Position numbers and translations under genes: made by a program. From positions 1-35,565 of the forward strand of contig CADCUI010000042.1 in NCBI GenBank assembly GCA_902805845.1: a stretch of 35,565 bases of DNA, in the 5' to 3' direction. The stretch is from an uncultured Nocardioidaceae bacterium (GTDB lineage: Bacteria > Actinomycetota > Actinomycetes > Propionibacteriales > Nocardioidaceae). The stretch's first letter is position 1. Each line of letters begins with the position of its first letter. Shown one piece after another: positions 19,073 through 26,618 of this stretch. Below the pieces are notes generated by a model. The model worked only from the letters and a program-made list of their open reading frames with translations, was not told where the DNA came from and ran no database searches.

Positions 19073-21040
19073 ATGCAGTGCGACGGACCCGCGTCGATCG
19101 TGATCGTCGACGACGCCGCGGAGGTCCGGCTGCTCATGAAGACCCGGCTGCGGCTCTCCGGCGCCTTCCGCGTCGTGGGCGAGGGGGGCGACGGCTGGCA
19201 GGCCATCGAGCTGGCGCGCACGCACGAGCCGGCACTGATGCTCCTCGACGTGTCGATGCCCGGCATGGACGGGTTGGAGGCACTGCCCGAGGTGGTCCGC
19301 GCGTCGCCCGGGACGCAGGTCGTGCTCTTCAGCGGGTTCGAGGAGCAGGGCCTGGTGGAGAAGGCCCACGAGCTCGGGGCGGCGGCATTCATCGAGAAGT
19401 CCGTGCCGGTGGACACGCTCGTGGACCGGCTCCTGCTCCTGGTGGACCGTCCGCGCGCCGTGGTCGACCGCACGACCGACGCCGGCGAGGAGGCCGCGGC
19501 GGACCAGGAGGTGCTCGACGAGCACCTGGAGCGGTTCCGTCAGGTGTTCGAGGAAGCCGCGATCGGGATGGCGACAATGACCCTCACCGGGCGTCTGGTG
19601 CGGGCCAACCGGGCACTGGCCGGCCTCCTGGGGCTGCCTGCCGACGAGCTCATCGGCCGGGCGTACGGCGACCTCACCGACGGCCGGCGCGAGGCGGTGG
19701 CGGCGATCCTGGACGACGTGCGGCAGCGTCCCCTCGACGTCGTCCATCTCGAGCACGGCGTACCCCGACCCGGTCCCACCGGGCGACGATGGGTCCGGGC
19801 CACCCTCGCGCCGGTGCGCGACTCCGGCGGACGTGCGCTCTACCACTTCCTCCAGGTGCAGGACATCACCTCGGAACGGGCGGCGCTCGAGGAGCTCCGA
19901 CGGAGCGAGGAGCGTTTCCGGCTCCTCGTGGAGGCCGTGGAGGACTACGCGATCTTCATGCTCGACCCCGAGGGGCGCGTCGCCAGCTGGAACAACGGGG
20001 CGCAGCGCAGCAAGCTCTACACCGCCGACGAGATCATCGGACAGCACTTCCGGGTGTTCTACCCGCCGGAGGAGCAGGCGCGGAAGCACCCCGAGCACGA
20101 GCTCGAGGTCGCCATCCGAGAGGGCCACTACGAGGAGGAGGGCTGGCGGGTCCGCAAGGACGGCACGCGGTTCTGGGCCAACGTCCTCATCACGGCCGTG
20201 TTCAACGCCTCCGGGCACCACCTCGGCTTCGCGAAGGTCACTCGCGACACCTCGGACCGGCGGCGGCTGGAGCAGGAGCGCGAGGAGGCGGTGCGCGCAC
20301 TGGCAGCCGCCAATGCGGAGCTGGAGTCGCTCAACGCCCGGCTGCAGCAGGCCGCCGAGGACCAGTCGCAGTTCCTCGCGGTGACCGCGCACGAGCTGCG
20401 CACCCCGGTCGGGGTGCTCGCGGGGTCCGCGGAGACGCTGTCCCAGCACTGGGACGCTCTGGACCCGGACGACCGAGCCGATCTCTGGGGGGCGATGACC
20501 TCCAGCACGTCGCGGCTGCGGCGTCTGCTCAAGGACCTGCTCACCGCCTCGCGGCTGCAGGCCAGCGCCCTGGACATGCAGCACGAGCGCGTCCTCGTCA
20601 GCGACGTCATCGGCGACGCGATCGCGACCCTGCGTTCCACCCACCCCGACGCCGAGGTCGTGCACGAGGGGTCGTGCGATCTCGCCGTCTCGGGAGACCG
20701 GGACCGGCTGGCCCAGGCACTCGACAACCTGCTCACCAACGCGTTGCGGCACGGGAAGTCACCAGTGAAGGTGCGGGTCGACGCCGGGTCCGGCACCGTC
20801 GACATCCGGGTGACCGACTCCGGCGGCGGCGTCACGCCGGCCATGCAGGACCGGCTGTTCGAACGGTTCGCCACCGGCCGCAGCCGAGGCGGCACGGGGC
20901 TGGGGCTGTTCATCGTGCGCGAGCTCACCAGGGCGCAGGGCGGTGACACCGCCTACGAGCCGGCGACGCCGTCGAACCCCTCCGGCGCCTTCGTCATCAC
21001 CCTGCCGTTCGCGCCCGCGGACGGTGCTTCCGCCGGATGA
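19073..21040 (+). CDS. Receiver-PAS-PAS hybrid sensor histidine kinase
   Basis: A 655-residue cytoplasmic kinase with no transmembrane segment. Domains in order: receiver (about residues 8-120; acidic pair Asp13-Asp14, phospho-acceptor Asp59, Ser87, Lys109), linker, PAS (about 155-275), second PAS (about 278-395; AIFMLDPEGRVASWNNGA and GWRVRKDGTRFWANV), a short coiled coil, HisKA with AHELRTPVG (His440), and HATPase_c with the N-box NLLTNALRH, DSGGGV and GGTGLGLFIV. All residues needed for both phosphoacceptance and kinase activity are present. A receiver at the N-terminus means the kinase itself may be controlled by another kinase, or may form an internal relay. The next gene encodes another receiver, the likely partner. 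The start at ATG 19073 follows directly on the flavoprotein stop. Confidence 0.93.
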   Translation: MQCDGPASIVIVDDAAEVRLLMKTRLRLSGAFRVVGEGGDGWQAIELARTHEPALMLLDVSMPGMDGLEALPEVVRASPGTQVVLFSGFEEQGLVEKAHELGAAAFIEKSVPVDTLVDRLLLLVDRPRAVVDRTTDAGEEAAADQEVLDEHLERFRQVFEEAAIGMATMTLTGRLVRANRALAGLLGLPADELIGRAYGDLTDGRREAVAAILDDVRQRPLDVVHLEHGVPRPGPTGRRWVRATLAPVRDSGGRALYHFLQVQDITSERAALEELRRSEERFRLLVEAVEDYAIFMLDPEGRVASWNNGAQRSKLYTADEIIGQHFRVFYPPEEQARKHPEHELEVAIREGHYEEEGWRVRKDGTRFWANVLITAVFNASGHHLGFAKVTRDTSDRRRLEQEREEAVRALAAANAELESLNARLQQAAEDQSQFLAVTAHELRTPVGVLAGSAETLSQHWDALDPDDRADLWGAMTSSTSRLRRLLKDLLTASRLQASALDMQHERVLVSDVIGDAIATLRSTHPDAEVVHEGSCDLAVSGDRDRLAQALDNLLTNALRHGKSPVKVRVDAGSGTVDIRVTDSGGGVTPAMQDRLFERFATGRSRGGTGLGLFIVRELTRAQGGDTAYEPATPSNPSGAFVITLPFAPADGASAG

Positions 21041-21086
21041 GGGGCGGCTCCGACGGCTGGTCCGGACGGGTGGGCGCGCGAGCACT

Positions 21087-21092
21087 TACGAT
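21087..21092 (+). promoter_or_regulatory. -10 box before the receiver-ATPase gene
   Basis: TACGAT fits TANNNT and is followed by 6 bases and the GTG at 21099, so the receiver-ATPase and HipA-like genes could also be expressed independently of the kinase. Confidence 0.55.
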
Positions 21093-21098
21093 GCCCCG

Positions 21099-21836
21099 GT
21101 GGCCATCCGCACGCTCCTCGTGGACGACGTGGTGTCCGTACGCCGCCTGGTGCGCACGGCGCTGCGGGTCCGAGGCGGCTTCGAGGTGGTCGGTGAGGCC
21201 GGCGACGGCGCGGAGGCCGTCCGGCTCGTGGGCACCTTGCTCCCCGATGTCGTGGTGCTCGACCTGGGCCTTCCCGACCTGGCGGGTCAGGAGGTGCTCA
21301 GCGGCATCCGCGTGCACTCGCCGGGCTCGAAGGTCGTCATCTTCTCCGGGTCGGAGTCCGAGCGCAGCACGATCGGCGAGCAGGTCCACGGGTTCGTGCT
21401 CAAGGACACCAAGATCGACTACCTCGTCGACCTCCTCCAGTCGGTGGGCATGCGCGACGCGAGGGAGAGCGCGATCGAGCTGCCGCGCGCGCTGACCAGC
21501 GCCGCCGAGGCGCGGAGCTTCGTGACGAAGACGGTCCTGGACTGGGAGCTCGCTGCGCTGCTGGACGACGCAGTGCTCGTGGCCAGCGAGCTGGCGACCA
21601 ACGCGGTGACCCATGCCGACTCCGCCTGCAGGATCCGGCTGTCGCTCCAGCCCACGGCTCTGCGGATCGACGTGGTGGACACCGGAACCGGCACCCCGGA
21701 GCCGCGGCCGGAGAGCTTCACCGAGGACCACGGGCGTGGCCTCCACCTGATCGACGCCCTCGCCACGGCCTGGGGGCTGGAGCAGATCCCCGGAGACGGG
21801 AAGGTCGTGTGGGCGGAGCTCGCCCGATCGCGGTGA
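21099..21836 (+). CDS. Response regulator receiver fused to an RsbW-like ATPase
   Basis: A 245-residue two-domain protein. Residues 1-115 are a receiver with Asp9-Asp10, phospho-acceptor Asp55 (VVVLDLGLPD), Ser83 and Lys102. Residues 135-240 are a HATPase_c domain of the anti-sigma/serine-kinase type: ASELATNAVTHA (N-box, Asn168), VVDTGTGTP and HGRGLHLIDAL. There is no DNA-binding domain and no HisKA domain, so it is not a classical response regulator or histidine kinase. The likely output is phosphorylation or sequestration of an anti-anti-sigma/sigma-type partner, switched by receiver phosphorylation. The GTG at 21099 is chosen because TACGAT lies 6 bases upstream and it gives a normal receiver start. 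Its stop overlaps the HipA-like gene's start (GTGA). Confidence 0.9.
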   Translation: MAIRTLLVDDVVSVRRLVRTALRVRGGFEVVGEAGDGAEAVRLVGTLLPDVVVLDLGLPDLAGQEVLSGIRVHSPGSKVVIFSGSESERSTIGEQVHGFVLKDTKIDYLVDLLQSVGMRDARESAIELPRALTSAAEARSFVTKTVLDWELAALLDDAVLVASELATNAVTHADSACRIRLSLQPTALRIDVVDTGTGTPEPRPESFTEDHGRGLHLIDALATAWGLEQIPGDGKVVWAELARSR

Positions 21837-22603
21837 GCCGACTGCCGACCGTCCGTGCGACGCGCTACGTCGTACCCCTGCGCGAGGGTGGGTCGCTGCC
21901 CGGAATCGTCGAGGCCGACGACCTCGGGACCTATGTCTGCAAGTTCCGGGGCGCCGGTCAGGGGGTCCGCGTGCTGGTGGCCGAGGTCATCGTCGGTGAG
22001 CTGGCCCGTCGCCTGGGCATCGCCGTCCCCGACCTGGTCGCGGTGGAGCTCGACAAGGCGATCGCCCGCTACGAGGCGGACGAGGAGGTGCAGGACCTGC
22101 TGCACGCCAGCCTCGGTCTGAACCTCGGCATCGACTTCCTCCCCGGCGCGTTCGGCTTCGACGCCGGGTGCCGGCCCGACCCGGAGACTGCGGCGCGTGT
22201 CCTGTGGCTGGACGCGCTGACGGCCAACGTCGACCGCTCGTGGCGCAACCCCAACCTGCTGATGTGGCACGGCAACATGTGGGTGATCGACCACGGGGCC
22301 TGCCTGTACTTCCATCACTCCTGGGTCGGCGGCATCGGTTCGGCCGAGCGTTTCGCCCGCCAGCCGTACGCGCTCGACGACCACGTGCTCGCGTCGTACC
22401 TGCCCGGCCTCGCGGCGGCCGACGAGGAGCTCGCCCCGAGGGTGACCGAGGGGCTGCTGCGCGAGGTGCTCGCTCTCGTCCCGGAGGAGTGGGTGGAGCC
22501 GGTGCCGCAGGCCGACGTCGATGCGGTGCGCTCGGCCTACGTCGAGTTCCTGCTCGCCCGGGTCTCCGGTGACCGGCCATGGCTCCCGAGGGCAGCGGCA
22601 TGA
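21833..22603 (+). CDS. HipA-like kinase
   Basis: A 256-residue protein of the HipA-related kinase family (shorter than HipA toxins, about 440 residues). VCKFRGAGQG near residue 35 resembles the ATP-binding lysine strand. The kinase core is LDALTANVDRSWRNPNLL, with catalytic Asp134 and Asn139, and WVIDHGACLYF with Asp153 in the DFG-like position. The GTG at 21833 overlaps the stop of the receiver-ATPase gene; an upstream GTG at 21809 is less likely because it lies inside that gene. The next gene, a DUF3037 protein, overlaps by four bases. HipA-like/DUF3037 pairs recur in bacterial genomes; whether they are toxin-antitoxin modules is not established. The substrate is unknown. Confidence 0.85.
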   Translation: MSRLPTVRATRYVVPLREGGSLPGIVEADDLGTYVCKFRGAGQGVRVLVAEVIVGELARRLGIAVPDLVAVELDKAIARYEADEEVQDLLHASLGLNLGIDFLPGAFGFDAGCRPDPETAARVLWLDALTANVDRSWRNPNLLMWHGNMWVIDHGACLYFHHSWVGGIGSAERFARQPYALDDHVLASYLPGLAAADEELAPRVTEGLLREVLALVPEEWVEPVPQADVDAVRSAYVEFLLARVSGDRPWLPRAAA

Positions 22604-22995
22604 GCGCCACCACTCGGCCCCCCATGGCCTTCCAGTACGTCGTGCTGCGGTGCGTGCCCAGGGTCGACCGGGAGGAGTTCCTCAACGTGGGTGTGGTGCT
22701 GCAGTGCCAGGACGCGGACTTCCTGGCCTGCGCGAGCCATGTCGACGACGACCGGCTCCGTGCGCTCGCCCCTCAGGTCGACGCGGGCGGGGTCCGTTCC
22801 GCCCTCGCAGCGGCCGCCGCGGTGTGCCGGGGCGACGCCGACGCTGGGGCGGCCGGCCAGGCACCTCCCGGCACGCGGTTCGGCTTCCTCAGTGCCCCGC
22901 GCAGCACCGTCGTCCAGCCCGGACCGATCCACGGCGGGCTCACCACCGACCCCGCGGCGGAGCTCGAGCACCTGCTGGAGGCGCTGGTGCGGTGA
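22600..22995 (+). CDS. DUF3037 protein
   Basis: A 131-residue DUF3037 protein. Typical features are FQYVVLRCVPRVDREEFLNVGVVLQCQDADFLA near the N-terminus and RFGFLSAPRSTVVQPGPIHGGLTTDPAAELEHLLEALV at the C-terminus. The ATG overlaps the stop of the HipA-like kinase gene (ATGA), as expected for a two-gene module, and an in-frame ATG at 22579 lies inside the kinase gene. No enzyme motif is evident; it may be a partner or substrate of the kinase. Confidence 0.85.
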   Translation: MSATTRPPMAFQYVVLRCVPRVDREEFLNVGVVLQCQDADFLACASHVDDDRLRALAPQVDAGGVRSALAAAAAVCRGDADAGAAGQAPPGTRFGFLSAPRSTVVQPGPIHGGLTTDPAAELEHLLEALVR

Positions 22996-23028
22996 GCGCG
23001 TCGGCCCGGCACCGGCCGGTGTCGCTCG

Positions 23029-23034
23029 TAGGCT
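23029..23034 (+). promoter_or_regulatory. -10 box of the small gene at 23041
   Basis: TAGGCT is followed by 6 bases and the ATG, matching other leaderless promoters here. Confidence 0.6.
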
Positions 23035-23040
23035 GTCGTC

Positions 23041-23409
23041 ATGGTGCAGATCCTCGGCTCGGGCCGCACGGTCGCAGGTGCCGTCGTCGCCTTTGACATC
23101 ACCTGGGAGGGCGACCTCTCCGCCGACAGCTCGGTGCTGTGGTCGATGGAGGTGTCGACCTCGGACGGGACCGAGTCGGTCGACCTCGGCTACCAGCGCA
23201 ACGGCGGTGCCTTCACCGCCCAGTTCGTCGACGACCCGGCATCCGGGCGGCGCGAGGAGGTGCCCGAGGACGCGGACCTCGGCAGCGGTCAGATCACGGT
23301 GCGCTTCCCCGCCAACGTCGTGGGCGTGGCGGTCGAGTGGCCGGTGTGGCGCGCGGTCATCGCGGTCGACGGCGTCCCGACGACGTCGGAGGTCGTCGCG
23401 GTCAGCTGA
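23041..23409 (+). CDS. Small hypothetical protein, predicted beta-rich
   Basis: A 122-residue acidic protein I do not recognise. It alternates hydrophobic and Asp/Glu/Ser-rich segments (VVAFDITWEGDLS, VSTSDGTESVDLGYQRNGGAF, WPVWRAVIAVDGVPTTSEVV), which suggests a beta-sandwich. It has no signal peptide or membrane segment. The ATG is 6 bases after TAGGCT, so the start is well supported. Codon use matches its neighbours. It ends 6 bases before the convergent lpdA stop. Function unknown. Confidence 0.75.
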   Translation: MVQILGSGRTVAGAVVAFDITWEGDLSADSSVLWSMEVSTSDGTESVDLGYQRNGGAFTAQFVDDPASGRREEVPEDADLGSGQITVRFPANVVGVAVEWPVWRAVIAVDGVPTTSEVVAVS

Positions 23410-23415
23410 CGTGGG

Positions 23416-24810
23416 TCACAGGTGCACCATGTGCCCGGCGATGCCCTCGACGGCCTCCATGACGGCCTCGGACAGCGTCGGGTGGGCGAAGATGTTGCGC
23501 GCGACCTCGTCCGCGGTCAGGTCCCACTTCTGCGCGAGCGTCAGTGCGGGGAGCAGCTCGGTGACGTCAGGTCCGATCATGTGCGCCCCGACGATCTCGT
23601 TGTACTCGGCGTCGGCCACGATCTTGACGAATCCGACGGCCTCGCCCAGCCCCTGCGCCTTGCCGTTGGCGGAGAACGGGAACTTGGCGGTCTTCACGTC
23701 GTAGCCGCGCTCCTTGGCCTGCGCCTCGGAGTAGCCGAACGAGGCGATCTGCGGCTGGCAGTACGTCGCCCGCGGGATCATGTCGAAGTCGATCTCGACG
23801 GTCTCCGCGCCGGCGATGGTCTCGGCGGTGAGGATGCCCATCGCCGAGGCCGTGTGCGCCAGCATCATCTTGCCGGTGACGTCGCCGATCGCGTAGACGC
23901 CGTCGATGTTGGTCCGGCCCCGGGCATCGACCTTGATCGCTCCGCGGTCGGTCGTCTCCACCCCGGTCTTGTCGAGCCCGAAACCGTCGAGCCGCGGTGC
24001 GAACCCGATTGCCTGGAGCACCTTGTCGGTCTCCAGCGTCTCCTCGGACCCGCCCTTGGACACCGTGACCTTCACCTTGTCGCCCGAGTCGTCGATCGTC
24101 TCGACCTTGGTGCCGGTGAGGACCTTGACGCCCAGCTTCTTGTAGTGGCGGGCCAGCTCCTTGGAGATGTCCTCGTCCTCGGTGGGCACCATCCGGTCGA
24201 GGAACTCCACGATCGTGACGTCGACCCCGAAGTTCGCCATGACGTAGGCGAACTCGACGCCGATGGCGCCGGACCCGGCGATGACGATGCTCTCCGGCAG
24301 CTCTGGGTCGAGGATCTGCTCCTCGTAGGTCACCACGCGCTCGGACAGCTCGGTGCCGGGGATCAGCCGCGTCGTCGCTCCGGTCGAGATGATCACGTGG
24401 TCCCCGGTCACCTCGGTGGTCCCGCCGTCCTGGGTCTCCACCGAGATGGTCTTCGGGTCGACGAAGGTGCCCCAGCCGTCGATCTTGGTGATCTTGTTCT
24501 TCTTCATGAGGAAGTGGACGCCCTTGACGATGCCGGCGGAGACCTGCCGGCTCCGCTTGTGGGTGGCGCCGTAGTCCATCGTCGCGTCGCCCGAGATGCC
24601 GAAGACGTCCTTCTCGTGCTGCAGGACGTGGGCGAGCTCGGCATTGCGCAGCAGTGCCTTGCTCGGGATGCAGCCGACGTTGAGGCAGACTCCGCCCCAG
24701 TACTGCTTCTCGATCACGGCGACGTTGAGCCCGAGCTGCGAGGCGCGGATGGCGGCGACGTACCCGCCGGGACCGGCGCCGAGGACGACGACATCGAAGT
24801 GCTGGGTCAT
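23416..24810 (-). CDS. lpdA: Dihydrolipoyl dehydrogenase
   Basis: The E3 flavoprotein that reoxidises dihydrolipoamide in pyruvate, 2-oxoglutarate and branched-chain dehydrogenase complexes and the glycine cleavage system. The 464-residue product has the FAD motif [20 protein letters not shown] (residues 8-27), redox pair Cys42-Cys47 in [16 protein letters not shown], the NAD motif [32 protein letters not shown], and the C-terminal [12 protein letters not shown] with the active-site His of the other subunit. TAGGCT ends 8 bases before the ATG. It is downstream of the sulfur operon on the same strand but has its own promoter. Confidence 0.97.
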   Translation of the reverse strand: MTQHFDVVVLGAGPGGYVAAIRASQLGLNVAVIEKQYWGGVCLNVGCIPSKALLRNAELAHVLQHEKDVFGISGDATMDYGATHKRSRQVSAGIVKGVHFLMKKNKITKIDGWGTFVDPKTISVETQDGGTTEVTGDHVIISTGATTRLIPGTELSERVVTYEEQILDPELPESIVIAGSGAIGVEFAYVMANFGVDVTIVEFLDRMVPTEDEDISKELARHYKKLGVKVLTGTKVETIDDSGDKVKVTVSKGGSEETLETDKVLQAIGFAPRLDGFGLDKTGVETTDRGAIKVDARGRTNIDGVYAIGDVTGKMMLAHTASAMGILTAETIAGAETVEIDFDMIPRATYCQPQIASFGYSEAQAKERGYDVKTAKFPFSANGKAQGLGEAVGFVKIVADAEYNEIVGAHMIGPDVTELLPALTLAQKWDLTADEVARNIFAHPTLSEAVMEAVEGIAGHMVHL

Positions 24811-24817
24811 GCCTCCG

Positions 24818-24823
24818 AGCCTA
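24818..24823 (-). promoter_or_regulatory. -10 box of lpdA
   Basis: On the minus strand TAGGCT is followed by 7 bases and the ATG at 24810. Confidence 0.6.
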
Positions 24824-24880
24824 CTTCGTGCCCCGCGGGGTCAGGACGGCCGCTCGGCGTCCTCGCCGCCCCTCGGCGAC

Positions 24881-25624
24881 TCAGACGGGGACCAGCTCGA
24901 CGGCGCCGACCGCGTAGCGCGCCAGCACCGTCCGCGCGACCTCGGGGTGGGCACCGAACGGCTGGGAGACCGCGACCGCTCCCGCCTCCACGGCGAGCTC
25001 GGCGGCCCGGTCGTAGAGCAGGCCCGGGGCCAGGAACAGTGCTCCGACCGCGATGTGGCGGCGGCCCTGGGCGCGGAAGGCGCGGACCGCCTCGCCCGAG
25101 GCCGGGGGTGCGGCGGAGGCGAAGGCGATCATCGTGGGCAGCCTGTGCCGGCTGCCCCACAGCCGTGCCAGCCGGTGGATGGACTGGGTCGCGATCGGGT
25201 CGGACGTCCCGGCCGCAGCGAGCACCAGGGCGTCCAGCTCGCGCAGCGGCGCGCCGACGAGCGCCTCGCGCAGCCGCCGGTCGAGCACGTCGAGGAAGTC
25301 GCTCTCGAGGCCGAGCACGGCGGTGACCCGGATCCGGAGCCCTTCGTGCCGCGCCGTCGCACCGGCGACCACCGTCGGGACGTCGACCTTCGCGTGGTAG
25401 GCCTCGGACAGCAGCAGGGGTACGACGACGATCTCGTCGTAGCCCTCGGCCACGAGCCGGTCCACCACCCCTCCGAACGTCGGCTGCGCGAGCTCGAGGA
25501 AGGCTGCCTCGATCCGCAGGTCGGGACGCATCCGGCGGACCTCCTCGGTGAGGGCCTGCACGGTCTCGGCGGAGCGCGGGTCTCGGCTGCCGTGGGCGAG
25601 AGCCACCAGGGCGGGAGCGGTCAC
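24881..25624 (-). CDS. Sirohydrochlorin chelatase (CbiX/SirB family)
   Basis: A 247-residue class II chelatase-type protein that inserts metal, probably Fe2+ for siroheme, which the sulfite reductase in this operon needs. It has two repeated chelatase halves: ALVALAHGSRDPRS (metal-ligand His11) and DEIVVVPLLLSEAYHAKVDVP in the first, HIAVGALFLAPGLLYDRA in the second. Both the length and layout match the actinobacterial CbiX-like gene beside sir and cysH. The GTG start overlaps the cysH stop (GTGA), the last of three such overlaps in the operon. A cobaltochelatase role is possible, but no cobalamin genes are here. Confidence 0.88.
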   Translation of the reverse strand: MTAPALVALAHGSRDPRSAETVQALTEEVRRMRPDLRIEAAFLELAQPTFGGVVDRLVAEGYDEIVVVPLLLSEAYHAKVDVPTVVAGATARHEGLRIRVTAVLGLESDFLDVLDRRLREALVGAPLRELDALVLAAAGTSDPIATQSIHRLARLWGSRHRLPTMIAFASAAPPASGEAVRAFRAQGRRHIAVGALFLAPGLLYDRAAELAVEAGAVAVSQPFGAHPEVARTVLARYAVGAVELVPV

Positions 25625-26436
25625 GGGATGAGACTCCTCTCGAGTCGTCCGACGTCACGGTGGTGCGTCAGGGGCGTCGGTGCTGCGTCGGTGCTGTGGA
25701 TGCCGCACTCGGTCTTCGGGGTGCCGGCCCATCGACCGCTGCGGGGATCCTCCCCGGCGGCCACCTGGCGGGTGCAGGGTGCGCAGCCGATGGAGGGGTA
25801 GCCGTCGTACTGCAGGGGGTTGACGAGCACGCCGTGGTCGGCGATGTAGCGGTCCACCTGCTCGTCGCTCCAGCGCGCGAGCGGGGACACCTTCACCTTG
25901 CGCTTCGCAGCGTCCCACCCGATCACCGGCGCGATCACGCGGTTGCGGGTCTCGGCACGTCGCAGACCGGTTGCCCAGGCGTCGTAGCCGGCGAGCGACT
26001 GCTCGAGCGGACGCACCTTGCGCAGTGCGCAGCACAGGTCGGGATCCCGGGCATACAGGTTCGGGCCGTGCTCCGCGTCCTGCTCGGCGACGGTCTGCAG
26101 GGGCGAGATCGTCAGGAGGTTGACGGGCAGGGTCGCGGCGACGGCGTCGCGGGTGCCGATGGTCTCGGCGAAGTGGTAGCCGGTGTCGAGGAAGACCAGG
26201 TCGATGCCCGGCGCCGCACGCGACGCCAGGTGGGCGAGCAGGGCGTCGCCCATCGACGAGGTGACGCAGAACCGCTGACCGAAGGTCGCGACGGCCCACT
26301 CGATGATGACCTCCGCGGGCGCCAGCTCGAGCTCCGCGCCGGCGTGCCGGACCAGGTCGCGCAGCTCATGGTCGCTGCGTCCGGCCGTCTCGGCGCCCCG
26401 CGCGCGGAAGGCACGGGTTGCGGTCGCGGCGGTCAT
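25621..26436 (-). CDS. cysH: Adenylyl-sulfate (APS) reductase, thioredoxin-dependent
   Basis: Reduces activated sulfate to sulfite with thioredoxin. The 271-residue protein has the PP-loop-type VTSSMGDALLAHL start and the cluster cysteines Cys135-Cys136 and Cys218/Cys221 that bind a [4Fe-4S] cluster, so it uses APS rather than PAPS; the catalytic Cys244 is in the conserved KTECGIH tail. The ATG at 26436 overlaps the stop of the zinc-ribbon gene (ATGA) and has GGAGG upstream; an earlier in-frame codon lies within that gene. The ATP sulfurylase genes (cysDN) that supply APS are not in this window. Confidence 0.95.
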   Translation of the reverse strand: MTAATATRAFRARGAETAGRSDHELRDLVRHAGAELELAPAEVIIEWAVATFGQRFCVTSSMGDALLAHLASRAAPGIDLVFLDTGYHFAETIGTRDAVAATLPVNLLTISPLQTVAEQDAEHGPNLYARDPDLCCALRKVRPLEQSLAGYDAWATGLRRAETRNRVIAPVIGWDAAKRKVKVSPLARWSDEQVDRYIADHGVLVNPLQYDGYPSIGCAPCTRQVAAGEDPRSGRWAGTPKTECGIHSTDAAPTPLTHHRDVGRLERSLIP

Positions 26437-26618
26437 GAGGGTGCCTCCACAGGCTCGACCGGCGGGCGACGAAGCTGACCGAGGAACTTCAGGCTGAAGG
26501 CACGCAGGCACGCGCGGCACTCCCAGGCCCCGTGGCCCGAGCCCTCGGTCGGCACGTGCGGACGCAGGTCCTCCTCGGCGCAGTAGGGGCAGTGGAAGGG
26601 GACCGCGCGCTCGCTCAT
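26433..26618 (-). CDS. Small zinc-ribbon-like protein of the sulfur operon
   Basis: A 61-residue protein with two CxxC-type pairs: HCPYCAEED (Cys10, Cys13) and WECRACLRAF (Cys34, Cys37), a spacing typical of a zinc ribbon. The remainder, KFLGQLRRPPVEPVEAP, is basic then Pro/Glu-rich. It is joined to both neighbours by four-base overlaps: its ATG overlaps the sir stop and its stop overlaps the cysH start. The same small protein sits between sir and cysH in Streptomyces and other actinobacteria (from memory), so it is a conserved part of the pathway; its role is unknown. Possibly a metal or electron-handling partner of the reductases. Confidence 0.88.
   Translation of the reverse strand: MSERAVPFHCPYCAEEDLRPHVPTEGSGHGAWECRACLRAFSLKFLGQLRRPPVEPVEAPS

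Noticed and set aside
21809-21832. GTG at 21809 as the HipA-like kinase start
   Set aside because: It lies within the upstream gene; the GTG at 21833 gives a four-base overlap with that gene's stop.
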